Origin: Pascua guehoae
Taxonomy: Eukaryota > Basidiomycota > Tremellomycetes > Trichosporonales > Trichosporonaceae
Reading direction: 5' to 3'
Length of the DNA stretch: 64,000 nt
Assembly (NCBI GenBank): GCA_001600415.1
Contig: BCJX01000006.1
Coordinates: forward strand, 1,151,588-1,215,587
In this document: positions 12,128 through 22,987 of the stretch, piece by piece
Position numbering within the stretch: the first letter of the stretch is position 1
Layout of the letters: the number at the start of each line of letters is the position of its first letter
The notes under the pieces: model-generated
What the model saw: only the letters and a program-made list of their open reading frames with translations
The model's database searches: none
What the model was told of the DNA's origin: nothing
Translations under genes and position numbers: made by a program

Positions 12128-14123
12128 TCACAGAATCGCCTGCGCGTTGGGCGGGCTCGCAATCCCGCCCTCATAGTTGAGCGTCATGGTGGTCAGGAGG
12201 AACGTGTACTGCTTGAGCTTGTCGCACTGGGCGCACAGGGCGCGCAGGTCGAAGAGCTCGCCGAGCGGCAGGCCCCAGCCGGCAATGAAGATTTCGTGGA
12301 TGCTCATGCGGTCCTTTGCGAATGGGAACGTCTCGTATGCGAAGCTGCGGTCGTTAGTTTAGTGGTCGGCAACGAGCCGGCGATGTGCCTGGGGCAAGGA
12401 GAGGGGGGGTGAGCGTCTTTGGGCCGGAGCGGAGCTTGGCAAGTCAGGAAGGTGGGCGGCCGGTGTAGTCTGTGTGCGATCTCGAGACTTTGAGAGCTTG
12501 TTGGCTGGAGATGGCTAATCGATACGCGGAGCCACGGGGCGTGACCACCAGCGTAGCAGCGCGCCCAGCTCCCAGCTCCCAGTCGGGCCAGTCGGCTACC
12601 CCGCTCTCCTCCCAACCTGGCAGCAGCCTCGCCTCGTGCCCAACTTGCCAACTTGCCAACTTGCCAGCCAACTTGCCAACTTGCCACCCAGCTTGCTATC
12701 CCAACTGGACCCCAACTAGACCCCAACCCGACCCTCCGCCGACCCCAACCCGCCCAACCCGCCCCCGCGCCCACGGAACACACTCACGCATCAGAAGCGA
12801 CAGCCGCAAACCCATTCTCCCAGTGCCACTGCACGACCTCCTCGGTACTCTCGACGCCAATCGCGCCCATCCAGCAATCGTACCCCTCGCGCTCCTTGTC
12901 CGTCATGGCGGCGAGGGCCTCGGTGAAGCCCGTGTGGATGACGAGCACGTCGCCGGGCTCAAACGACACGCCTTCGTCCTGGGCACACGCCTTGAGGTCG
13001 GCGAGGGTCACGGGCGTCTGCTTGAGGGGCGGAAGGGGCGGCTGGTTGGTCCGCTTGCGCCACGCGACGAGGTCGAGGAGGACGGCGCGCGTCGTGATCG
13101 GGTGGTCGGCAAAGTCTGTCTGTCAGAGGGAGTTTACCTTGTATTGCGTTGTATTGCATTTTGCAGGGGGGGGGGGGGGGNNNNNNNNNNNNNNNNNNNN
13201 NNNNNNNNNNNNNNNNNNNNNNNNNNNNNNNNNNNNNNNNNNNNNNNNNNNNNNNNNNNNNNNNNNNNNNNNNNNNNNNNNNNNNNNNNNNNNNNNNNNN
13301 NNNNNNNNNNNNNNNNNNNNNNNNNNNNNNNNNNNNNNNNNNNNNNNNNNNNNNNNNNNNNNNNNNNNNNNNNNNNNNNNNNNNNNNNNNNNNNNNNNNN
13401 NNNNNNNNNNNNNNNNNNNNNNNNNNNNNNNNNNNNNNNNNNNNNNNNNNNNNNNNNNNNNNNNNNNNNNNNNNNNNNNNNNNNNNNNNNNNNNNNNNNN
13501 NNNNNNNNNNNNNNNNNNNNNNNNNNNNNNNNNNNNNNNNNNNNNNNNNNNNNNNNNNNNNNNNNNNNNNNNNNNNNNNNNNNNNNNNNNNNNNNNNNNN
13601 NNNNNNNNNNNNNNNNNNNNNNNNNNNNNNNNNNNNNNNNNNNNNNNNNNNNNNNNNNNNNNNNNNNNNNNNNNNNNNNNNNNNNNNNNNNNNNNNNNNN
13701 NNNNNNNNNNNNNNNNNNNNNNNNNNNNNNNNNNNNNNNNNNNNNNNNNNNNNNNNNNNNNNNNNNNNNNNNNNNNNNNNNNNNNNNNNNNNNNNNNNNN
13801 NNNNNNNNNNNNNNNNNNNNNNNNNNNNNNNNNNNNNNNNNNNNNNNNNNNNNNNNNNNNNNNNNNNNNNNNNNNNNNNNNNNNNNNNNNNNNNNNNNNN
13901 NNNNNNNNNNNNNNNNNNNNNNNNNNNNNNNNNNNCCCCCCCCCCCGGCTCACTTCAAGTTGACCCGGATTCCATGCTTGGCCGCCGCCAGCCCCCGCTG
14001 GACAGCCTCGGGCGTGATGAGATTGAGCCGCCCGAGCTCATTGGCGTCCCCGTACAGCCCCCACGTGTTGAACGGGGGGTCGCGCGCCTTGAGCTCGGCA
14101 AACGTCAGCTTGATCGGGGACAT
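12128..14123 (-). CDS. Cyclase-family (kynurenine-formamidase-like) metal hydrolase, interrupted by an assembly gap
   Basis: The protein belongs to the cyclase family (PF04199-type), which includes arylformamidases and related metal-dependent hydrolases. The first exon is 14123..13954 (start MSPIKLTFAELKAR, then FNTWGLYGDANELGRLNL). The sequence then runs into a gap at 13935..13181, where the metal-binding His/Asp motif should lie. Coding resumes at about 13119..12788, with PITTRAVLLDL and EPGDVLVIHTGF, and finishes in 12344..12128 (start FAYETFPF; IHEIFIAGWGLPLGELFDL). The intron 12787..12345 is 443 nt and carries an 8-bp tandem repeat. The stop follows NAQAIL. The missing centre may hold one or more introns, so total length is unknown. 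The real substrate cannot be assigned; some fungal members act on small cyclic amides or esters. Confidence 0.72.
12641..12685. repeat. Short tandem repeat, unit about 8 bp (caacttgc)
   Basis: Five near-exact copies of caacttgc lie within the last intron of the cyclase gene, one separated by a short insertion. A low-copy microsatellite with no evident function. Confidence 0.8.
13181..13935. other. Assembly gap of 755 N, flanked by G15 and C11
   Basis: The run of N is unsequenced. The left edge ends in fifteen G (13166..13180). The right edge starts with eleven C (13936..13946). Reading outward from each contig, both ends therefore terminate in poly-G. The gap removes the catalytic centre of the cyclase gene. 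Confidence 0.98.
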
Positions 14124-15330
14124 GGTTGGACAGAGTATTCGTCGAGTCGGCAAGTGCAAGTGCAAGTTGCAAGGTCTGGGACACAGGCGGGTGACTTTGG
14201 AGATGAGAGACAACCCCCGCAGCGTACTTGTTCAGGACGCTATTTAACCCACACGACGGGAACGAGGTACTCGCCCCAACTGCCGCGGTTGGCATGACTT
14301 GCTCGGTATCCGGCTTCACGACGGTGGGCATGGGCAGGTGACCGCTCGAGTGCTGTGTAGCCCGAGATGACATCAGTCGGACTTGGCCGCCTGCTGCCTG
14401 TGCCGCCGGGGTGCTGGCGGTTTGCATTTAAGCATGCCCATGTGCCGCATGCGGGGATGGCCGCGTATGCCGCACGCCGTGTCGAGACTCGTTACCAGAA
14501 CCAGACACGGAGAGAAGGTTCTCTGCGTTCATGTCCTGATACAGCAGTTGCAGCGTTATAGCGCCGTGGGTGGGCTTGCAAGGTTGCACAGGTTGCAAAG
14601 GTTGCACAGGTTGCAAAGGTTGCACAGGTTGCAAAGGTTGCACAGGTTGCAAAGGTTGCACAGGTAGTTGCCGAGATGATTACGGGCCGTGTTAATCTCG
14701 CAGGTCGGTGACATGCGCGTATGTCTACAGAGGCATTCAGATGGACCCAAGGGACCACGAGGGAGCGAGTGAAATGCTCTGCCTTGGACATCAAGGGAGG
14801 AGCGTCACACTCGTTCCATCTCGAACAAAGTGGGGAGCTGGACTCTGGCCACGGTCGTGCCCTCTATCATTTATGTATTTGCCCTCAGTCACCCGCTACA
14901 CGCGCTACCTTCGCTACACACTACAGGGGTCCGCTGTTCAGTGACAAGCGCGCTCAGCCCCCCAGGCCACCAGCTACCACATGGTGTTGATCGGTCTGCC
15001 GATCGGTTGCAGCGAGGGCCAAACTGATCTGCAACTGGTGATCACTTCTCCGCAGAGTATAACTCTGTTTCGACGTTTCGTGTTTCAAAGCCCAAGAGCC
15101 TCTCAAATGCCAATCATAATAGCCACTTCCACAATTCGACGGAATAACAAGGTGCATGGGTAACCATATTCTACAGCCGGGTGGCGAATACTGACAACGA
15201 GCGTGTCGTCCTATCTTTGGGCGTTGTGTGCGACACAACGGGCACCAGATGGTGGTGCAGTGTGGGTTGTCAAAGCCGCTCGACTTTGTGTGGCCGATTC
15301 ATCCAGGCATGCCCACACGCTAGTGGCTGC
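14124..15330. other. Intergenic region upstream of the cyclase gene
   Basis: About 1.2 kb hold the presumed cyclase promoter and the 3' flank of GLO3. The one clear structure is the 18-bp minisatellite at 14581-14664. A TTAAATAG-like element on the minus strand lies about 115 bp upstream of the cyclase ATG. No gene seen. Confidence 0.5.
14581..14664. repeat. 18-bp minisatellite, about 4.7 copies
   Basis: The unit aggttgcacaggttgcaa repeats exactly four times and then partly. It is itself made of two related 9-mers (aggttgcac and aggttgcaa). The copies are essentially identical, which points to recent expansion. It sits about 460 bp upstream of the cyclase start codon. Confidence 0.95.
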
Positions 15331-18178
15331 TTACCGCTGCTCGAGCGACGCCATCCAGTCCGACAGCTGCTTGTCAGTGTGATTCGTCTTTGTGCTTCGT
15401 TTACACCACCAACTCACCTTAAGTGCTCCGGCGCGGAACTGCTCTGTGAGGTTCTGGACGTTGGGGTCGGCCATGACGCGGCTGGCCATGTCGCGGGCGT
15501 TGCGCTCGAGCTGCTGGAATGTCTCGTTGCCCTCCACGCCAAGGAGGCCGTCGTTGCCCTGCAGGTCGTCCTCGTCGTCCTCGGGGTGGCCAAAGTAGGC
15601 GTTGGACGAGATGGCCGTGGCACCCTGGAAGTCGCGCAGACGTGTCTGAGCCTCGGCCTGGGCAGTCGAGTCATACGATCCACGGCCAAAGTACATGTCC
15701 GACGAGATGGCTGCGGTGTTAGGTCGTGGAAGTGATGGTACGAGGCATATCCCCTCTACATGGCTCTTGCTGAGACTCACCCTTTTGGGTACCGAACCGG
15801 TCCTTGGCAGTCGTCGTGTCCTCGTCGGGGTTGACCAGTCGTCTAAAGTCAGCTCGAGTTCGCGATCCGTCGCAGATAGCTGCGAGCTGGGGGGTATATG
15901 AATTGTCAGACGTCCTGGCAGTGGGATAGAGCACAGGGCACAAGCAGCGCTCGTCTGGGTACAATAGTCGGTGGCCAGCTGGACGGCAGGTACCATGGGC
16001 ACAATACCCAAACGCACTCGCTCCCCTCCTAGCACTGTCTGCCACCGGGCACCTCCCACGCTTCGCACACGCCAACTCACGTCTTAACCTGTGGGACGAC
16101 CGGGGCGCCAATCGTCTGTCCGAAACCGAGCCTGACGGGCGCAGCAGGCTTGGTCTGCGTCCGTTGCGACGGGGTTCCTGTACGCGAGCTCTGGGCCGAC
16201 GACGACTGCTTGCGGCGCTTTTCATCCTCCTCGCGCGCCTTTTTCGCTGCTGCCGCAGCCTCCTCGTCGCGCTTCTTTTGCACAGCCGCCTCTGCTTCGC
16301 GGCGCTTTGCCTCCTCGGCCGCCTTGGCCTCCTTGTTCGCCTCGGCCTCCTTTGCCGCGCGCGCCTGCCGCTCAGCCTCCTCGAAATCGATATCGGCCGT
16401 CGCGCGCGTCGCACCGAGTCGCGACACCTTGGTCGCCCCGAGCTTGGAGGCGCGGGGTGGTGCAGTGCGCCCAGACGGCGCCGAGGGGCGCTCCGTGCGG
16501 CGTACGGCGGACACGCGGGGTCCAGAGGAAGTGGGTGGTGTGGCGGTGCGGTTGATGCCGATTGTGGGAGGTGCGGGCGACGAGGGCTTGCTGGGACGCG
16601 GGGACGGTGTGGGTGCCGCCTTGTCCCAGTTTTCAAAGAAGTTGTCGTCCGCGTCGGCCGCGGGCGTGCTCACGCTGGTGCCCATGGGAGTGAGCTCGAG
16701 CCCGTCAATGTGGATTCCGCGCGGGTGCTCGCGCGCGTCCTCGGCCACACGGCGTGCAAGCTCCTCCTTGTACAGAGTCGCCTGGCGCGACGTGTAGCGT
16801 GTGCGTGCATTCGTGTTGCCGGGGGGAAGAAGGGTACCTCCGCCGTGCTTGTTGAAGAAGTCGGTCAGAGACTGGTTGCCGCCAACCTTGAGCGTGCGCA
16901 GTTGTTGCAGCGACCACGAGTCGAGGTTGGTCGAGCTGGGTGTGAGCGAATGAAGAGGGGGAAGGGGGGTGTGGTGACGTCGACATGACGACAGATGATG
17001 ATCCGTCAGAGGGAAGTGCGTCGGAGGATCACCCAGATATGGAGTGGGCGACTGTCGCGAAGAGCCAACAACCGCAGCAATCTCCCCAACAACAGCCTTG
17101 CGGAGCGTCGTTGTGCCACTCTTGGAACAGTACAGACTGCACCCCAGCTGGCCAGAGCGCAGAACGCAAGGGCGCTAAACATCGGGTGCTGGTCACCGTC
17201 CTCGACGACGATCGGCACTGCAGTGCACACCACTCTTCCTCACTCCCTGCGAATGCCATTCACATGCTGTCACTCACCGGACGAAACTAATGTGCACACC
17301 GAGGTTGCGGTGGACACTGGAGCAGTCGAGGCACAGGTAAATGCCAAACGTGACCGACGTCCACGTCGGGTTCTTGGCGAGGCAGTCAAAGCATGACTGT
17401 GGGTGAGCATGTAGTTCTGGATATCTGAGAAACCGGCTGGGAGCGACAGAGGAGATGGAACGGGCGTTGGAGTGGAGCCAGTGGGCTGGACGCAACCGCG
17501 CAGGACAGAGGGAGCCACCACGGCTGCGACAATGCACCGAGCTTGACAACAATAGACGTCTCAGCGCCACGTCTGAGCTCGTGCCCGGTTGGCTACCGGG
17601 TACAGACGCGAGCCTCGCACAATGCAGGACCGGACTGTGCCGATCGGCCCGGTTCGAGAATCGACATGCCCACAGGCCGTCGATCCCCAGCTCGCGATAT
17701 CCAAGACAGGCCGGCGCATCGTTTCCAACAGAGCGTTGGCGGCCAACAGCACGCCTTGCCATGCTGGAGGCCAACAGCACCAAGCCGGATGCATCCGAGG
17801 ACAACGCGGATCGCGCCTCGTGCTGTCGTCGCCGTACAGCGGCCGCGCTCTGGATTGCTATTGTTGGTTCGATGCCATGAGCGACGCCGGGGACGGCCCA
17901 GCACACACGCTTGGGGACAGACCCGCTCCACCGAGTGGGGAGATTGCGAGCAAGACCGCCTGCGCCGTCCCGTACAAGCCATGAAACAGACAGGTGTGCA
18001 GTGCTACTGGCGCCCGTTGCGCTCGCTGAATTGCGTCCACAGCCTAGTTCCGTGGCGCGCTCCATTGTGCGTCGCTTGTTCAATCTCGCGCCGCGGCCTC
18101 GGTAACGCTCACCTTGTTGGCAGGCTGCGACTTGAGGTGCTGGAACGCCGCCGTCGTCTGGGCCTTTGTCGGGTCCAT
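15331..18178 (-). CDS. GLO3: ArfGAP of the Glo3/ArfGAP2-3 family
   Basis: This is a GTPase-activating protein for Arf1 acting on COPI vesicles at the Golgi. Six exons are 18178..18113, 17396..17278, 16935..16081, 15842..15781, 15710..15418 and 15369..15331, giving 477 residues. The ArfGAP zinc finger is intact: C24, C27, C44 and C47 (CX2CX16CX2C), followed by VHRNLGVH with the arginine finger. A central Pro/Ser linker leads into a long charged coiled-coil-like segment rich in Ala/Glu/Lys (about 230-300). The C-terminal part carries the Glo3 regulatory motif as two ISS repeats, [10 protein letters not shown] and [10 protein letters not shown], which separates it from the Gcs1 and Age2 types. 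The first intron is 716 nt, unusually long here. The final exon codes only [11 protein letters not shown] and a few bases. Assignment is strong. Confidence 0.93.
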
Positions 18179-20116
18179 GGTGTGGGCGGTGGGAGCGTGG
18201 GATGAGAGGTTTTGGGGATAAATGTGTGGACAAAGGAGAGTTGGTGGCCAAGAGGGTAGCGGTGGAGACGTCGCGTTTGTAGACAATGATTGACACGCAG
18301 ACACGAGGGCTCGACGTCGGCTAGCACGCAACGCAACCACGCACTGCGGACAGCGCGGCCAGAGCCACGCAGGGCGGAACCCGGCCTGCGCGCCTATGAG
18401 CCCCTGCTCGCCTGGTACCTATCGTAGGAGGCCCAGGAGGGCCAGGAGACGCGGATTGAATGGTGTTTTGGAAGTTTCTTTTTCCATTTATTTTTATTTT
18501 CTCCCAGCTGGTGGGCGGCCGAAGAGGGGACCTGGTGGTGGAGACACCGCGGTGGGCGCAAAAGTTCTGGTGGCCAGCAGACGGTTTCAGGCACGGTGAG
18601 TTTCGGACGCTCGTGAAAAACACATCACCAAGCCTGGTCCCTCGGTGGTCACTCCATAGTGCGTTTCTCCACCCGGCCAGAAACGCACAACGGTTTGTAA
18701 GACCTATTCAAATATGACACAACAGTTACAACTGCGCTCCATGTTACAACTCCGTATTTCTCGTCATATACATGCATGGCTTCTAAACTTGGCATGCATC
18801 TTCATGAAGGCCATACAGACACTTTACATGCGTTTTATGCTTGACTCACAAATACCCAGGGCACGCCAATGCGACCCGTCACAAGCCGTCTGAAACACCC
18901 CCTTTTTTTTGTCGGCAATGTTACAACTGCCTGACACACGCATTTATGGCAATCAAGTCATAAATCTTTATCAGTATGACCATTGTACCATACGGAAAAT
19001 ATGTACTGGCAGATGCACGCGGACGGCTGGTTCGGATTCTGGCAACTTGTGGGCTGTCAAAGACGAGCCGTCACCAATCCCTGATTATCGCACCAGTTCA
19101 AAGTGCCAACAATCTTACAAACGCAAGACACATATCTGCGGGGCATAGAAACGACACCCCTTTATCAGATAACTTATTCTGTCGTACGGAAGTTGATGTC
19201 CCAGAATATATTTCAAAGATTAATGGAGGTTCAGGTACTTTGTTGGGTCAGACTTATTAGTCGAAATTCCTCTTCCGCACCGTTTCCACGTCGTTAAGGC
19301 TGTTACGAATGGTAAACTCTAAGAGAAAATTCGTGTAAAAAAGACTTGTGAGATCGTTTCTACATGTGCACGTGTATGCTCGCAAAGAGATCATGACGTT
19401 TGGTGGATATCTGGACGACTTGTGTTAGTGCTACGAGCGCGTGTACTGCAGTAACATCATTACGGCCAGTTATCCAATACCCCAAAGATATCCTAAATAC
19501 TGTCGAGCAGGTAGACTTGGTCGAGTCGCTTCATGGACATGTCTGAAACGCAACTGAATGCGGGTATTATTGCAGAATTCAGATGTACATCGACTTCCTG
19601 CTGGACGGACGACCAAGATGAAATAAGGACAACTCCGTATGCGACACGCGCCCAATGGCAGGGAGCACATGCTGGAGGCTGTGTCTTGTCGATGCCTTTG
19701 GGGTCGGCTCGAGCGAACATGCGAGTTTCTGTAATGAGCCCAAGCGACAAGTGGTTAGAAATACGACGGCCGGCCACAGCGCTCAAGGTGAAACTGCGAC
19801 CTCGGACGACTTTTTTTTTTTACACTTGTCGTCCGTACTCCGAAAGAAAAGTGAATTCGCACTCTTCTGTCTGCACGGGCCACCCCACAACAACGTGTAA
19901 AGAAGACAACATGCATGCTACGAACATTACAGCCAAAATATGGCGACATGGACGTGTGTGTCCGGTATGGGGTCCAGTTCCGGGAATAGGCGGAAAGAAG
20001 AAAATGGAGGGGGCACATGGCGGAGAGAATGTGAGGAGTTGTGGGCATGATAGATTATGAGAGGTCATGTGGGATCATGGATCGTGTGTCGTAACTGCTG
20101 GAGAGCTGGACTCGGC
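18179..20116. other. Intergenic region, unusually AT-rich in 18600-20050
   Basis: About 1.9 kb separate GLO3 from the CDC4-like gene. From about 18600 to 20050 the base composition drops well below the GC level of the flanks. The words gttacaac and atgttacaac recur (about 18725, 18740, 18917). There are T8-T10 tracts near 18905 and 19810. No protein motif, long terminal repeat or tRNA is visible. It could be a decayed insertion or simply a relaxed spacer. Confidence 0.5.
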
Positions 20117-22987
20117 CTACCAGTCCGATGTACGCGACACTGTAGCGCGGGTCTGCTCGTCCTGCGGCCTGAACCCGATGACCTCGAGAACCGTCTTGCG
20201 GTTACGCTGACAGAGGATTGCGCACTTGTCGTCGCGGAAGCACACGCGCCACACGGCGTCACATTGTGTTGTGAGCTCGCGGATGAGCGTGCCCGTCTGA
20301 ATGTCCCAGAGTTTTACCCGGCCGTCGTTGCCGCCGGAGATGATAAAGCGGTCGTCAAATTGAAGACACGTGACCGAGTTGTCGTGCGCGCACAGGCGGT
20401 GCACGCACGTGTAGTCGTTCAGGTCAAAGACGATGACGCGCCCGTCCGAGCCGCCGGTGATGAGTCTGTCGCCGCTGAGCTGCAGCTGACCGACGAGAGA
20501 GGTGTGGCCCTGCAGGATAGCGAGGCATTCACTGAATGTCAGCTAGTAGGTCCGAGGGATGTTAGCTCACCCAGAGGCAGCGTCCCAGACGCGCACTGTC
20601 GAGTCGAGCGAACCCGAAACGACGCGCTCGCCGTCGAATGCCACGGCGTAAATTTGGTGGTAGTGGCCTTCAAACACCTGTAGACACTCTCCCGTGTCAA
20701 TGTCCCAAAGCTGCATGTCAGTACAATGTCCACTCTGCAATTTGGGTTCGACTTACTCGGCAGGTGTGGTCGTAGCTTCCAGAGACGACCTGGTTACCCG
20801 CGACTTCAATGCAACGCGCACTCTGCTCGTGGCCGCGGAGTGTGCGGAGGAGCTTGCCGTTCTCAATATCCCACACGCGCAGCGTGTAATCACGAGATCC
20901 CGAGACGGCAACTGGACGGCCGTCGAGAACCTTGAGACAGCGGATGGTACTTGTGTGCCCCCGGAGGCGGAACAAGCACTTGCCCGACTCAATATCCCAT
21001 ACGCGAACCTCGCGGTCGCAGCCGCCGGATACGACAAGAGTGCGCTTGATACCACTCCAGCTCGTAGCAGAACCACACACGTCGCTGGAGCGCATACGCT
21101 TGGCGTTGTGATGCGACTTGTCGCGGGTGCTCGAGGCTGAGGACGAACGGGTCGGTGCGGCCCAAGCTGAAGACGACGCAGAGGGCGAGTCCGAGGCGGT
21201 AAACGACGCGCGGCGCGAGGAGCGGGTACTCCGCCGTGCTGTGGGCTCGTACATGCGGTTACTGCGGTCGCGAGAACGCGGAGACACAAGGACGAGCGCC
21301 CACACTCCTTGCTCGTGGCCAATGAGCGAGCGGTAGTAGTGGCCGGTGATGGCGTCAAAGACGTGGATCTTTGAATTGGCCATGCCAATCACGATAAAGT
21401 CGTCATTAACAACCAGCGAGGTGACGACTGTGTCGCCCATCGACTGGTGCATCGTGAGGAGACGTCCACCATGGAGCCAGTTGGATTCTAGAGTATTAGC
21501 TCAGGGACGCTTCAAGGGAGGGGTTGAGCTTGGACGAAAGCGGGTGAGATCGAGCAATAACCAGCGGTCGAGCTTGTCATTGCTGTCCTGTTGCCGCCCT
21601 CAGAGTCACTCACCTGTGAGGTACGAGTCACGGAATCGCTCGCGGAACGTCTGGGGGCGTTGAACCGGCCGGCGAGAGGGAACAAAGTTGCTCTTCCATG
21701 CCATCGAATGGAGGGAGGGACCAGGCCGGGCGGTGTACATGGCCGAGGGTGGTGGCTGCGGCACGTGGTGGGCAGGGAGGCGTGGGCGGAAGAGCTGGCG
21801 GTCGTGCATGTCCCTCCACAGACGCTCATCCTGGAGCAGCTCGTGCCAGCACTTTGAGACACGCATGGCACGACCGAGTGTGCGCGGGTCGTCAATGAAG
21901 CTGACGCAGTGCAACGCGAGCTCGACAGGGAGGTCGGCGAGGAAATCACGCTTGAGGCGGGGCGAAATCTTCGAGCTCACCACAAGCGCCTCGTTTAGCT
22001 GGAGCTCGCCGATGAGTGTGGACAGGAAGGCAAAGCGCTGGTCCTTCGGCAAGTCGCGGAACTGGGACAGGAGGTCCGCGACCGCAACTGCGAGTCAGCA
22101 CGTGCCATGGCGAGTGGGGACGAATAAATAGAATAAACACGACGGGAGGCATTCGTGATACAGTCCGCCATCACAGTCGCGCTGCGCCGAGGATGACACA
22201 AGCCACAGCAAACGCTCCATGCCAGCGACGAGAGACCGTTCAGCGACTCACGCTTGTCCTTGTCCTTGTTGTCGTTGTCCTTGCTCTGGCGCTCTCCGCT
22301 TTTGTCGCCCGATGTCCCGAGAGTGTGTGCGTGCTCGTGCTCGTCGTCATCTTCGTCATCGACTCCGAGGGGCGCGTACCCCCTGCGCTCGGTCGGAGTG
22401 GGGCTCGGAGCCGGCGTGGGCGGCGACAACGCCTGGGCGGGGATGTTGACAGGCGCGACTGGGGACCCTGGAGGTTGGGGGACGCCAGAGACACCTGCGA
22501 CGCTCGAGACGCCCGCCGCTGTCGGTGCCAGCCCCACGAGGGTGAGGGGGTGGGCATGCCCATGTTGCGAGTGGGAGTGGCTGTGAGAGTGGCCGTGGGC
22601 GTGCATGCCATGGCTCGCGGCATTGTGCGAGAGGGCGTGCGCATGTGCATACGCGATAGATGCAGACGCGAGGCCGGGGACGGGCATGAACGAGACGGGC
22701 GGCGCTGAGGCGGCGGGTGACAACGCGGCGGGGAGGGGCCCGGGTGTCGCGGTGGGAGTCGGCGCGTCGCGCGTCACGTTTCGGTCTCGGTCACCCCGAT
22801 CGACACGTTCACCCCGGTCGCTGCGGTCCACACGGTCCATGCGGCTGCTCTCGGCGCGGTCGCTGGCGTTGCAGAACCGCGGTGTCAACGTGTCGCCGCG
22901 CAGAGGAGAAGAGGACGGGGACGAGGCGGACGACGCGGCAGGCGGCGAGGGTGGGCGGGACTCGGCCCAGGGTGGAGCCGCGCGCAT
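20117..22987 (-). CDS. CDC4: F-box/WD40 substrate receptor of SCF ubiquitin ligase, CDC4/FBXW7-like
   Basis: The protein should recruit phosphorylated substrates to the SCF E3 ligase. Five exons are 22987..22252, 22087..21614, 21487..20757, 20710..20571 and 20531..20117, giving 831 residues. The start is the first ATG of the open frame. Residues 1-245 are low complexity, with a DR-repeat block, a His-rich block and a charged DDEDDDEHEH block. The F-box follows the second exon start, with FLADLPVELALHCVSFIDD then VSKCWHELLQDE. WD40 blades follow, for example VSGGCDREVRVWDIESGK, AVSGSRDYTLRVWD, VVSGSLDSTVRVWD and IISGGNDGRVKLWD. A Ser/Arg-rich insert splits the first blades. The blade series and the GHYHQIYAVAFDG signature favour Cdc4/FBXW7 over Met30. 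The intron 20570..20532 is only 39 nt. Confidence 0.85.

Noticed and set aside
10385..12176. Several 150-270 residue frames between the chitin deacetylase and cyclase genes
   Set aside because: Overlapping frames on both strands, composition-driven, with no conserved domain or consistent splice sites.
14428..14750. Repetitive peptides (QPLQPV or CNL repeats) from the 18-bp minisatellite
   Set aside because: All frames through the array are open because the unit has no stop; there is no gene around it.
18600..20050. Retrotransposon remnant
   Set aside because: No reverse transcriptase or integrase motif, no long terminal repeats and no target-site duplication could be seen; kept only as a compositional observation.
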